Below are positions 37,159 through 45,714 of a DNA stretch of 64,000 nucleotides, in pieces; position 1 is the stretch's first letter, and every line of letters begins with the position of its first letter. The notes beneath the pieces are model-generated. The model did not search any database. It saw only the letters and a list, made by a program, of their open reading frames with translations, and was not told the DNA's origin. The position numbers were made by a program, and so were the translations under genes. The DNA is from Streptomyces sp. TP-A0874 (GTDB lineage Bacteria; Actinomycetota; Actinomycetes; Streptomycetales; Streptomycetaceae): contig NZ_BBZK01000005.1 in the NCBI RefSeq assembly GCF_001748085.1, positions 62,001-126,000 of the forward strand, read 5' to 3'.

Positions 37159-38312
37159 CGGAACGCCTCCGTCAGGCCGCGGGCCACGATGACACGCATG
37201 ATCTCGTTGGTTCCTTCCAGGATCTGGTGGACCCGGAGGTCGCGGACGATCTTCTCGATGCCGTACTCGCTCAGGTAGCCGTAGCCGCCGTGGAGTTGCA
37301 GCGCCCGGTCGGCCACCGAGTAGCCGGTGTCGGTGGCGAAGCGCTTGGCCATCGCGCACAGCTGCGGGGCCGCCGGGTCGTTCCGGTCCAGCGCCTGGGC
37401 GGCCTGGTGGAGCAGGGCGCGGGCGGCGGCGAGTTCGGTCGCCATGTCGGCGAGCCGGAACTGGATCGCCTGCGCGTCCAGCAGGCGCCCGCCGAACGCC
37501 TCGCGGTCGGCGAGGTGCGCCAGCCCGCGGTCCAGGGCGCTGCGGGCGCCGCCGAGCGAGCAGGCCGCGACGCCGAGACGTCCGCCGTTGAGGCCGTTCA
37601 TGGCGATCCGGAAGCCCTCGCCCTCCCGGCCGAGCAGCCGGTCCGCCGGTACCCGGACGCCGTCCAGCACGACCTGGCGGGTGGGTTGGGCGTTCCAGCC
37701 CATCTTCTTCTCGTTCGGGCCGAAGGAGAGCCCCGGATCGTCGCGGTCCACGACGAAGGCGGAGATCCCGCGGGGCCCATCACCGCCGGTGCGGGCCATG
37801 ACGATGTACAGCTGCGAGGCGCCGGCGCCGGAGATGAACTGCTTGACGCCGGTGAGGAGGTAGTGGTCGCCGTCCCGCACCGCGCGGGTGCGCAGGGCGG
37901 CGGCGTCGGAACCCGCCCCGGGCTCGGTCAGGCAGTAGCTGCCCAGGTCCTCCATGGTGCACAGCCGGGGCAGCCAGCGGTCCCGCTGGTCCGCGTCCCC
38001 GTAGTGGTCGATCATCCAGGCGACCATGTTGTGGATGGAGAGGTAGCCGGCGATGGAGGGGCAGCCGGAGGCCAGCGTCTCGAAGACGAGCACGCCGTCG
38101 GCCCGGGTGAGGCCGCTGCCGCCGGCCTCCTCCCGCACGTAGACACCGCCGAGGCCCAGGCCGGCCGCCTTGCGGAGCACCTCGAGCGGAAAGTGCCTCT
38201 TCTCGTCCCAGGCCACGGCGTGCGGGGCCAGGTGGTCCTGAGCGAAGTCCAGGGTGGTCTCGACCAGGGCCTGCTGGTCCTCGGTGAGGAGGGTGGTGGA
38301 CACGGCGCTCAT
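37155..38312 (-). CDS. Acyl-CoA dehydrogenase (isobutyryl-CoA dehydrogenase type)
   Basis: A 385-residue FAD enzyme that desaturates a short branched acyl-CoA; the operon implies isobutyryl-CoA to methacrylyl-CoA. The family signatures YCLTEPGAGSDAAALRT (FAD/substrate) and LHGGYGYLSEYGIEKIVRD are present. The catalytic base is the glutamate in QILEGTNEIMR. ATG at 38312 overlaps the mmsA stop by four bases. Length is normal. Confidence 0.93.
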   Translation of the reverse strand: MSAVSTTLLTEDQQALVETTLDFAQDHLAPHAVAWDEKRHFPLEVLRKAAGLGLGGVYVREEAGGSGLTRADGVLVFETLASGCPSIAGYLSIHNMVAWMIDHYGDADQRDRWLPRLCTMEDLGSYCLTEPGAGSDAAALRTRAVRDGDHYLLTGVKQFISGAGASQLYIVMARTGGDGPRGISAFVVDRDDPGLSFGPNEKKMGWNAQPTRQVVLDGVRVPADRLLGREGEGFRIAMNGLNGGRLGVAACSLGGARSALDRGLAHLADREAFGGRLLDAQAIQFRLADMATELAAARALLHQAAQALDRNDPAAPQLCAMAKRFATDTGYSVADRALQLHGGYGYLSEYGIEKIVRDLRVHQILEGTNEIMRVIVARGLTEAFR

Positions 38313-39808
38313 CCCATCGTCGGGATGGTGAAGCTCGCGCCCTCCTTCGCCCCGGAGGGCCAGCGCGAGGTGACAGTCTTGGTCCGTGTGTAGAAGCGGA
38401 CGGCGTCCGGGCCGTGCTGGTTGAGGTCGCCGAAGCCGGAGCGCTTCCACCCACCGAAGGTGTGGTAGGCGACCGGCACCGGGATGGGGACGTTGACCCC
38501 GACCATGCCGGTGTTCACCCGCCGGGTGAAGTCCCGGGCGGTGTCCCCGTCCCGGGTGAAGACGGCGACGCCGTTGCCGAAGGCGTGCTCGCTCGGCAGG
38601 CGGAGCGCCTCCTCGTAGTCGGCGGCCCGCACCACGCAGACCACGGGGCCGAAGATCTCCTCCTGGTGGATGCGCATCTCCGGGGTCACCCGGTCGAAGA
38701 GGGAGGCTCCGGCGAAGAAGCCGCCCTCGTGCCCTTCCAGCGTGAAACCCCGCCCGTCCACGACGAGTTCCGCGCCCTCCTCGACGCCCAGGTCCACGTA
38801 GGAGCGGACCCGGTCCACGGCGTCCCGGCCCACCAGCGGACCGAAGTCCGCCTCCGGGTCGTCCGAGCGGCCGATGCGCAGCCCGGCTATCCGGTCCTTC
38901 AACCGCTCCACCAGGGCGTCGGCGGTGCGCTCACCGACCGGCACCGCGACGGAGATCGCCATGCACCGCTCGCCGGCCGAGCCGTAGCCCGCGCCCAGCA
39001 GCGCGTCGACGGCCTGGTCGAGGTCGGCGTCCGGCATCACGATCATGTGGTTCTTGGCCCCGCCGAAGCACTGGGCGCGTTTGCCGTGCGCGGCGGCGGC
39101 CGCGTAGATGTGGGCGGCGATCGGGGTGGAGCCCACGAAGCCGAGCGCGCCGACCCTCGGGTCCTCGATGAGGGTCTCGACGGCTTCCCGGTCGCCGTTG
39201 ACGACGTTCAGCACCCCCCGGGGCAGCCCCGCCTCCAGGAAGAGCTCGGCGAGCCGCAGCGGTACCGAGGGATCGCGCTCGGAGGGCTTGAGGATGAAGG
39301 AGTTCCCGCAGGCGAGAGCGGGGGCGGCCTTCCACAGCGGGATCATCGCCGGGAAGTTGAACGGGGTGATCCCGGCGACGACGCCGATCGGGGAGCGCAG
39401 CGAGTGGACATCGATGCCCGTCCCCGCGTTGTCCGTGAACTCCCCCTTGAGCAGGTGCGGGATACCGGCGGCGAACTCCACCACCTCCAGGCCGCGCTGG
39501 ATGTCGCCGTGCGCGTCGGCCAGGGTCTTGCCGTGCTCGGCGGAGAGCATCCGTGCCAGCGAGTCGCGTTCGCCCTCGACGAGTTGGAGGAAGCGCAGCA
39601 GGACGCGGGCGCGCCGCTGCGGGTTCCACTCGCCCCAGCCGCGCTGCGCGGTGACGGCGTCGGCGATGGCCGCTTCGGTCTCGGCCCGTCCGGCGAGCGG
39701 GACCCGGGCCTGGACGGTGCCGGTGTTGGGGTCGTGGACGTCGCCGAAGCGGCCCGAGGTGCCTGGGGTGCGTGCGCCGCCGATGAAGTGTGTCAGTTCG
39801 CGGACCAT
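38309..39808 (-). CDS. mmsA: Methylmalonate-semialdehyde dehydrogenase (CoA-acylating)
   Basis: A 499-residue aldehyde dehydrogenase. It converts methylmalonate semialdehyde with CoA and NAD to propionyl-CoA and CO2. The cysteine nucleophile is in GSAGERCMAISVAV. The general-base glutamate is absent (FGGAKNHMIVMPDAD), which is normal for this CoA-dependent subgroup. It is the first gene of the five-gene valine operon, all with short overlaps. About 390 bases upstream on the same strand lies a cobalamin riboswitch. Confidence 0.95.
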   Translation of the reverse strand: MVRELTHFIGGARTPGTSGRFGDVHDPNTGTVQARVPLAGRAETEAAIADAVTAQRGWGEWNPQRRARVLLRFLQLVEGERDSLARMLSAEHGKTLADAHGDIQRGLEVVEFAAGIPHLLKGEFTDNAGTGIDVHSLRSPIGVVAGITPFNFPAMIPLWKAAPALACGNSFILKPSERDPSVPLRLAELFLEAGLPRGVLNVVNGDREAVETLIEDPRVGALGFVGSTPIAAHIYAAAAAHGKRAQCFGGAKNHMIVMPDADLDQAVDALLGAGYGSAGERCMAISVAVPVGERTADALVERLKDRIAGLRIGRSDDPEADFGPLVGRDAVDRVRSYVDLGVEEGAELVVDGRGFTLEGHEGGFFAGASLFDRVTPEMRIHQEEIFGPVVCVVRAADYEEALRLPSEHAFGNGVAVFTRDGDTARDFTRRVNTGMVGVNVPIPVPVAYHTFGGWKRSGFGDLNQHGPDAVRFYTRTKTVTSRWPSGAKEGASFTIPTMG

Positions 39809-40053
39809 GGGTGCCTGCTCTCGTCAGGTGGGAACCGGGGATGGCACGGCCGGCCCGGCAGACGGCACCGGTCGGTGCGCTGCGGGAGGGGCGCGTTCGG
39901 GTTCCCCGAGGCACGAGGAGCGGGCCTGGTGCACACGTGTGCCGCGCCGGAGTTCCACGGACGGGATCTACCGGGACTTCTCGGCGTGCGAGACCGCGCG
40001 CACGGGTGCCAGCACCGCGGTGCCGCGGAGCTCCGAACGGCGCACCCCAGGGG

Positions 40054-40200
40054 TCAGCCGTGGGACGCGAAGGCGGCGCGGAGCCGCCGAAGAGCGGTGG
40101 ATACGCGCTGGATCAGGCGGGTGCCGCCGGATCGCCGGGATCGCGGGTACGGACCGGTGCCATGCGTGTCTGCTCCATCCTCGTGGACAACACGGAACAT
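40054..40200 (-). CDS. Possible small ORF directly after the cobalamin riboswitch
   Basis: Forty-eight codons starting with ATG at 40200, immediately after the riboswitch closing helix, and ending RVSTALRRLRAAFASHG. Third-position G/C is only moderate in the first half and better in the second. There is no clear ribosome site. A different frame offers a 16-codon peptide from ATG 40163 (stop at 40113) with GGAG eight bases upstream. Either could be a leader peptide or a remnant of a lost target gene. I do not recognise the sequence. Confidence 0.2.
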   Translation of the reverse strand: MFRVVHEDGADTHGTGPYPRSRRSGGTRLIQRVSTALRRLRAAFASHG

Positions 40201-40348
40201 TCCGCGGCCGGTATCCTGACTCCCGGATCCCCGCGCACCGCCCGCCTTCCCGGCAGACCTCGCCAGTGGCGTGTGGACGGCGGCACGCTCCCCGGTCACA
40301 GTGGCGGGACCGTGCCGGACTCACACCGGCTTCCCTGCACCGCGGACC
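40201..40348 (-). promoter_or_regulatory. Cobalamin riboswitch
   Basis: Read on the minus strand, the conserved blocks occur in order: AGGGAAGCCGGTGTGAGTCC, CCCGCCACTGTGACC, GCCACTGGCG, GGGAAGGCG, and GGGAGTCAGGATACC at the 3' end. Outer halves TCCGCGG (5') and CCGCGGA (3') close the P1 helix. This is the classic B12-sensing aptamer, which normally lowers expression of the gene downstream when adenosylcobalamin is plentiful. The first recognisable downstream gene is mmsA, about 390 bases away. The sequence between (39809-40200) has no clear gene. Confidence 0.93.
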
Positions 40349-40593
40349 TTGGGCACGAAGATATAGTTGGACGTCCTAGTAAGTCCACCCCCCATCTTCG
40401 GGCCGACCCCGTCCCACCACCGGCGCCCGCCCGGGAACGCCGCTCGGCGGGTGCCTCTCAGCAGCTCAGCCGGCGGCCCGGGGCGAAGGATCGCGACGGT
40501 CGTGACTTCGGACCAGGCGCACCCCGCCCGGCTGAGCCGGCCCGGCGACGGGCCGAGGGCACCGGACCGTCAGGGACACCGCGGCTCGCCTAC

Positions 40594-41145
40594 TCAGCGG
40601 CCGACGGCCCGCTGGGCTCCGCTCGGCAGGCGGTAGACCACCCTGCGGCGGAGCGGCCCGTCGGGCACGTTCGGGTCGTCGAAGTCATCGGCGGGGTCGT
40701 GGGTCATGCCGAGGCGGCGCATCACCGCCCGGGAACGCAGGTTGGTGGCCGTCGTGAAGGCGAGGATCTCCGGCAGGGCGAGCGTCTCGAACCCGAAGGC
40801 GAGGACAGCTGCCGCGGCCTCGGTGGCATAGCCGTGCCCCCAGGCCGAGCGGGCCAGCCGCCAGCCGGCCTCCACTCCGGTGAAGGACGCCTCCTCGTCC
40901 ACCGGATCCAGCCCGGTGAATCCGACGAACTCGCCGGTGGCCCGCACCTCCAACGCCCACCAGCCCCAGCCCCGCCGGTCGAGATCGGCCTGGAAACGGG
41001 CGGCGGACGCCATGCTCTGCTCGCGGCTGAGCACCCCGGGGAAGAACTCCCGTACCTGCGGATCCGCGTTCATCGCCGCCCACGGGGCGAGATCGCTCTC
41101 CCGCCAGGAGCGGAGCAACAGACGGTCGGTTCGCAGCTCAGCCAT
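40594..41145 (-). CDS. GNAT-family N-acetyltransferase (RimJ/RimL-like)
   Basis: A 183-residue acetyltransferase. The opening LRTDRLLLRSWRESDL and the acetyl-CoA site RSAWGHGYATEAAAAVLAFGF are typical of GNAT domains related to ribosomal-protein acetyltransferases. ATG at 41145 is preferred; a GTG one codon earlier overlaps the same weak ribosome site. It is followed at its 3' side by the cobalamin riboswitch, about 245 bases away. The substrate is unknown. Confidence 0.88.
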   Translation of the reverse strand: MAELRTDRLLLRSWRESDLAPWAAMNADPQVREFFPGVLSREQSMASAARFQADLDRRGWGWWALEVRATGEFVGFTGLDPVDEEASFTGVEAGWRLARSAWGHGYATEAAAAVLAFGFETLALPEILAFTTATNLRSRAVMRRLGMTHDPADDFDDPNVPDGPLRRRVVYRLPSGAQRAVGR

Positions 41146-41429
41146 CACGCCACCCTAAGCACCGCCCCACCGGCTCCGCCATCGGATTACCCGCCGGGAA
41201 ACGACTGCCGCCCAGGGGGATTCGGGCTACCGACCGGTGCACCTCCCGGGCCGGATCGCGACACGGGCCGGGGAGCGCGCCGCGACGCCGCCGGAGAGAT
41301 CGCTGCCGGAGCACACCCGCCCCGCCGGGTCACCAGTCCGGCCTACCGAACGCCCGCACCGCGCCCCCAGCCGCCCGGAGCGGGCGAGAATCGGTTGTAC
41401 CCCCGGCACCGGACGGACGGAAGGCACCC

Positions 41430-42968
41430 ATGGAGGCGGACACCGCGCCCCCCGCCCAGCGGATCCTGGTGACCGGCGCGAGCGGGTACATCGGCGGACG
41501 CCTCGTACCACAGCTGCTCGACGCCGGATACCGGGTGCGGTGCCTGGCCCGCTCGCCGGAGAAGCTGCGGGACCACCCCTGGGCCGGACGGGTCGAGATC
41601 GTCCGGGGCGACGTGACCGACCCCGGTTCGCTGGACGAGCCCCTGCGCGGCGTCGACGTCGCCTACTACCTCGTCCACGCCCTCGGCAGCGGGTCCTCCT
41701 TCGAGGAGACCGACCGGGAGGCGGCCCGCGCCTTCGGCGACCGCGCGCGTGCCGCCGGGGTCCGGCGCCTGGTCTACCTGGGCGGGCTCACCCCCGGGGG
41801 CGTGCCGGAGTCGGAGCTCTCCCCGCATCTGCGCTCGCGCGCCGAGGTGGGGCGCGTCCTGCTCGCCTCCGGTGTCGAGACCGTCGTCCTGCGCGCGGCG
41901 GTCATCATCGGCTCCGGTTCCGCCTCCTTCGAGATGCTGCGCCACCTCACCGAACGGCTCCCGGTAATGGTCACCCCCCGCTGGGTGCACACCAGGATCC
42001 AGCCGATCGCGGTCCGCGACGTACTGCGCTACCTCGTCGGCAGCGCCCGGATCCCGCCCGGGGTCAACCGCGCGTTCGACATCGGCGGGCCGGACATCCT
42101 GACCTACGAGGGCATGATGCGGCGGTACGCGGAGGTCGCCGAACTGCCGCACCGGCTCATCCTGCCCGTCCCCATGCTCTCGCCCGGCCTCTCCAGCCTC
42201 TGGATCGGACTCGTCACCCCCGTGCCCCGCTCCCTCGCCAGGCCGCTCGCGGAGTCCCTCCGGTACGAGGTGGTCTGCGCCGAGCGCGACATCGCCGAGT
42301 ACGTGCCCGACGGCCTCGGTGAGCCGCTGCCCTTCACCGCCGCCCTGGAGCTGGCCCTCCGCAAGGTCCAGGACGCGGAGGTCTCCACCCGGTGGTGCTC
42401 CGCCGCACCGCCCGGCGCGCCCAGCGACCCGCTGCCCACCGACCCGGACTGGGCGGGCGGCAGCCTGTACACGGACCACCGCGAGGCCACCGTCGACGTG
42501 CCGGCCGAGAGCCTGTGGGAGGTGATCGAGGGCATCGGCGGGGACAACGGCTGGTACTCCTTCCCCCTCGCCTGGGCCGTGCGCGGCTGGCTCGACCAGC
42601 TCGTCGGCGGGGTCGGGCTGCGCCGCGGCCGCCGCGACGCCCGGCGGCTCCGGGTCGGCGACTCGCTCGACTTCTGGCGGGTCGAGGAGATCGAACCGGG
42701 TGCGCTGCTGCGGCTCCGGGCCGAGATGCGGCTGCCCGGGCCGGCCTGGCTGGAGATGCGCGTCGACCAGGACGCCGAGGGACGGGTCCGCTACCGGCAG
42801 CGGGCACTCTTCCACCCGCACGGGCTGCTCGGCCACGCCTACTGGTGGAGCGTCGCCCCCTTCCACGCGGTGGTCTTCGGCGGGATGGCCCGCAACATCA
42901 CGCGGGCGGCGGCGAAGCGGGCGCGCCCCGAGGCGTCGGATGCTCCGGCCGCCACCCGCTCGTCCTGA
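41430..42968 (+). CDS. NAD(P)-binding SDR-like protein fused to DUF2867
   Basis: A 512-residue two-domain protein. The first about 300 residues form an extended/atypical SDR (NmrA-like) Rossmann fold with TGASGYIGGRLVPQLL. The C-terminal 160 residues carry the DUF2867 signature (DNGWYSFPLAWAVRG onward, with FHPHGLLGHAYWWSVAPFH). Such proteins may reduce or sense nucleotide cofactors; the reaction is unknown. ATG at 41430 has GGAAGG upstream. It is monocistronic and converges on the MMPL gene, with about 240 bases between. Confidence 0.85.
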   Translation: MEADTAPPAQRILVTGASGYIGGRLVPQLLDAGYRVRCLARSPEKLRDHPWAGRVEIVRGDVTDPGSLDEPLRGVDVAYYLVHALGSGSSFEETDREAARAFGDRARAAGVRRLVYLGGLTPGGVPESELSPHLRSRAEVGRVLLASGVETVVLRAAVIIGSGSASFEMLRHLTERLPVMVTPRWVHTRIQPIAVRDVLRYLVGSARIPPGVNRAFDIGGPDILTYEGMMRRYAEVAELPHRLILPVPMLSPGLSSLWIGLVTPVPRSLARPLAESLRYEVVCAERDIAEYVPDGLGEPLPFTAALELALRKVQDAEVSTRWCSAAPPGAPSDPLPTDPDWAGGSLYTDHREATVDVPAESLWEVIEGIGGDNGWYSFPLAWAVRGWLDQLVGGVGLRRGRRDARRLRVGDSLDFWRVEEIEPGALLRLRAEMRLPGPAWLEMRVDQDAEGRVRYRQRALFHPHGLLGHAYWWSVAPFHAVVFGGMARNITRAAAKRARPEASDAPAATRSS

Positions 42969-43211
42969 CCCACGGCCCGGCCGGGGATCAGACGGTGGGT
43001 CCACCGCGCGCCCCATCTCGGTCAGGCGGGTTCGACGGGGAGCCACGGGCCCGCGGCTCGGGAGGGCGCCGGACGGTCCCACCGGAGGCAACTCGCGGTC
43101 CGTCGCTGCCGACAGGACCCAGCCGGCCCGCGCCCCGCGCCCACGCCCGGAGAGGGCGGTGGCGGACGGGGCACGGGCCGGCTGGTGGACGAGTGCTGGT
43201 GTGTAGTGGGC

Positions 43212-45485
43212 CTACTCCTCCGAGTCCGTAGGGGCGTACTCGCGGGCGGCCCCGCCAGCGGGTGCGGCCGCTGGGACCGGCGCGGGAGGCGGAGCGGTGG
43301 CGCCGGACTCGTGGAGGCCGATCCTGGCGTGGAGGGCCCGCAGTGGCCGGGGGGCCCACCAGTTGCCGCGGCCGAACAGCCGCATGAAGGCCGGCACCAG
43401 ACTGCCGCGTACGAGCGTGGCGTCCATGAGGACCGCCAGCGCCAGGCCTATGCCGATGGCCTTGAGGTACACGATGCCGGAGATCACGAAGCCCAGGAAG
43501 ACGATGGCGATGAGGACGGCGGCCGAGGTGATGAGCGAACCCGTCCGGCCCAGCCCGTAGGCGACCGCCAGGCGGTTGTCGCCGGTCCTGTCGTACTCCT
43601 CCTTGATGCGGGACAGCAGGAACACCTCGTAGTCCATCGACAGGCCGAAGGCGATGCAGAACAACAGCACCGGCACCGTCCAGGTGATGGAGTCGGTGAC
43701 CACGAAGTCGCCGACGATGCCCTCCAGATGGCCGTTCTGGAAGCCCCATACGAGGACGCCCAGCGTGGCGCTGAGGCTGAGGCAGTTGAGGATCAGGGCC
43801 TTGAGCGGAAGCAGCAGACTGCCGGTGAAGAGGAACAGGACGATGAAGGAGCTGACGGCGATCCAGACCAGCGCCAGCGGCAGCCGGTCGTTCATCGCCT
43901 TCATCGAGTCGGTCAGTTCGGCGGCGGGACCGCCGACCTGGACGTCGTAGGGCGCCGGCGTCTCCCGGATGTCCGCGACGAGTTCCCGGCCCTTCTCCGA
44001 GAGGGACTGGCTCTGCGTCACGACGGACAGGTAGGTGCTGTCGTCCGTGCCGAAGCGGGCCGAGGCGGCTGAGGCGGGGGCGATGCGGTTTCCGTCGGCG
44101 AAGGAACCGGCCTCGCTGTCGACGCGGGCCACGTTGGGCAGCCGGGAGAGCCGCTCGGCGTACGGAGCCACCTCGCGGTCGGCCGTGCCCGGGGTGCCGC
44201 TGAGGACGACGTTGAGCGCCTGGGTCTCCTGGGCGTCGAAGTGCTGTCTGATCTCGTCGCCGAACTGGCGCGACTGGGTGCCGGTCGGCAGGACCCGCTC
44301 GTCCTGCAGGCTCATCCGCAGGTCGAGGAAGGGCGCCCCGAGGACGAGCAGCACCGCGATCACGGCCACGGCGACCGGCAGCGGGAACCGCATCACGGTC
44401 AGGGCGAGGCGGTGCCAGAAGTTCTGGGTCTCCGGGCGCTGGGCCGAGGCGGTCCTCCGGCGGAGGACCCGGCCCTTCTCGATGCGCGGCCCCAGCGCCT
44501 TCAGCAACGCCGGCAGGAAGGTGACGGCGAGGAAGGCGGCCAGCAGTGCCGTCGGGATGCCGGCGTAGGCGAAGGAGCGCAGGAAGTAGAACGGGAAGAC
44601 CAGCAGCGCGGCGAGCGCCAGGGCCACGGTGACGGCGGAGAACAGGACCGTGCGGCCGGCGGTGCGCAGGGACGCGGCGATGGCCTCGTCGGTGTCCATG
44701 CCCAGGGCGAGTTGCTCCCGGTAGCGCTTGATGAGGATCAGGCTGTAGTCGATCCCGAGGCCGAGTCCGAGACCGGTGGCGACGTTGGTGGCCAGGACGG
44801 AAACGTCGGTGAAGAGGATCAGTACGCGCAGCGTCAGCAGGACGGAGACGATCGTCAGACCGCTGACCAGCAGTGTTACCAGGGTGGCGACGGCACTGCG
44901 GAAGACGAAGAGCATCACGATGATCAGGATCGGGAAGGTGATCATCTCGATCTTGATGAGGTCCTGCTCGGTCGTGTCGGTGATCTCCTGGTTGGCGAGC
45001 GCGCTGCCGCCCACCTTCACCTGGAGTCCCTCGACCTTCCCCTCGTAACTCGGCTGGATCCGCTCGAAGGTCTGCTGGACCTCGTCCTCGTCACCCGAGA
45101 TGCGCGCCATCACCAGCGCGCGGTCGCCGTCGCCACCGCGCAGCGACTCGGCCTTCCCCAGCGACCAGTAGGAGACGACCTGCTCGACGCCCTTCTCGTC
45201 GGCGAGCCGCTCCGTCAGGCGCTTGCCCGCGGCGGCGACGTCGGGCGAATCGACCCCGCGGTTGTCCGTGACGAGAAGGTTGAAATTGGGGGCGCCCGCG
45301 TGAAACCGCTCGTGCATGACTTCCGAGGTCCGGGCCGACTCCGTGGAACTGTCGATGAATCCGCCAGTGGAGAGTTTCTGAATAACCCCTCCACCGAGGG
45401 CTCCGGCAATCAGGAACAAAGCCGCGGACAGATACAGCAGTAATTTACTGTGGCGGACCGACAGCCGAGCCAATCGTGCCAACAT
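43212..45485 (-). CDS. MMPL/RND-family exporter
   Basis: A 757-residue transporter of the MMPL branch of the RND superfamily, which exports lipids or hydrophobic metabolites using the proton gradient. The architecture is a duplicated set of six helices, each half with a large extracytoplasmic loop. The conserved helix motifs GLGLGIDYSLILIKRYRE and AFGLSMDYEVFLLSRIKEEY sit in the first and second halves. ATG at 45485 and an earlier TTG at 45497 are both possible starts. It diverges from the flavin oxidase-UbiA operon and could export that pathway's product; this is inferred from position only. Confidence 0.92.
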   Translation of the reverse strand: MLARLARLSVRHSKLLLYLSAALFLIAGALGGGVIQKLSTGGFIDSSTESARTSEVMHERFHAGAPNFNLLVTDNRGVDSPDVAAAGKRLTERLADEKGVEQVVSYWSLGKAESLRGGDGDRALVMARISGDEDEVQQTFERIQPSYEGKVEGLQVKVGGSALANQEITDTTEQDLIKIEMITFPILIIVMLFVFRSAVATLVTLLVSGLTIVSVLLTLRVLILFTDVSVLATNVATGLGLGLGIDYSLILIKRYREQLALGMDTDEAIAASLRTAGRTVLFSAVTVALALAALLVFPFYFLRSFAYAGIPTALLAAFLAVTFLPALLKALGPRIEKGRVLRRRTASAQRPETQNFWHRLALTVMRFPLPVAVAVIAVLLVLGAPFLDLRMSLQDERVLPTGTQSRQFGDEIRQHFDAQETQALNVVLSGTPGTADREVAPYAERLSRLPNVARVDSEAGSFADGNRIAPASAASARFGTDDSTYLSVVTQSQSLSEKGRELVADIRETPAPYDVQVGGPAAELTDSMKAMNDRLPLALVWIAVSSFIVLFLFTGSLLLPLKALILNCLSLSATLGVLVWGFQNGHLEGIVGDFVVTDSITWTVPVLLFCIAFGLSMDYEVFLLSRIKEEYDRTGDNRLAVAYGLGRTGSLITSAAVLIAIVFLGFVISGIVYLKAIGIGLALAVLMDATLVRGSLVPAFMRLFGRGNWWAPRPLRALHARIGLHESGATAPPPAPVPAAAPAGGAAREYAPTDSEE

Positions 45486-45651
45486 CCGTGAGACCAAACC
45501 CTTCGTCGGGCGGCACCTGCCGGGAATCTCGTCGCGCTGGGGCCCACAGCAGGATCATCGTGGCACAACAGGGTATGACGCGGGCGGCGTTCTGAACCAT
45601 GGCAACAACTTGCTCATCTGTTCTGTCATCCCCCTGCTATTTCAACATCAC

Positions 45652-45680
45652 TTGGCCCGCCCTACGTTGCGCTGTACGAC
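45652..45680 (+). promoter_or_regulatory. Candidate promoter of the UbiA operon
   Basis: TTGGCC (45652-45657) and TACGAC (45675-45680) are separated by 17 bases, a plausible housekeeping -35/-10 pair. The start would be near 45687, just before the ribosome site GGAGG at 45703-45707. Confidence 0.4.
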
Positions 45681-45714
45681 AACCGAGCACATACGCCCCT
45701 GTGGAGGCGGAAAC

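Noticed and set aside
43185..45443. Long plus-strand frames opposite the MMPL gene
   Set aside because: These are antisense shadows of a clearly real membrane transporter; no start signals and no domain.
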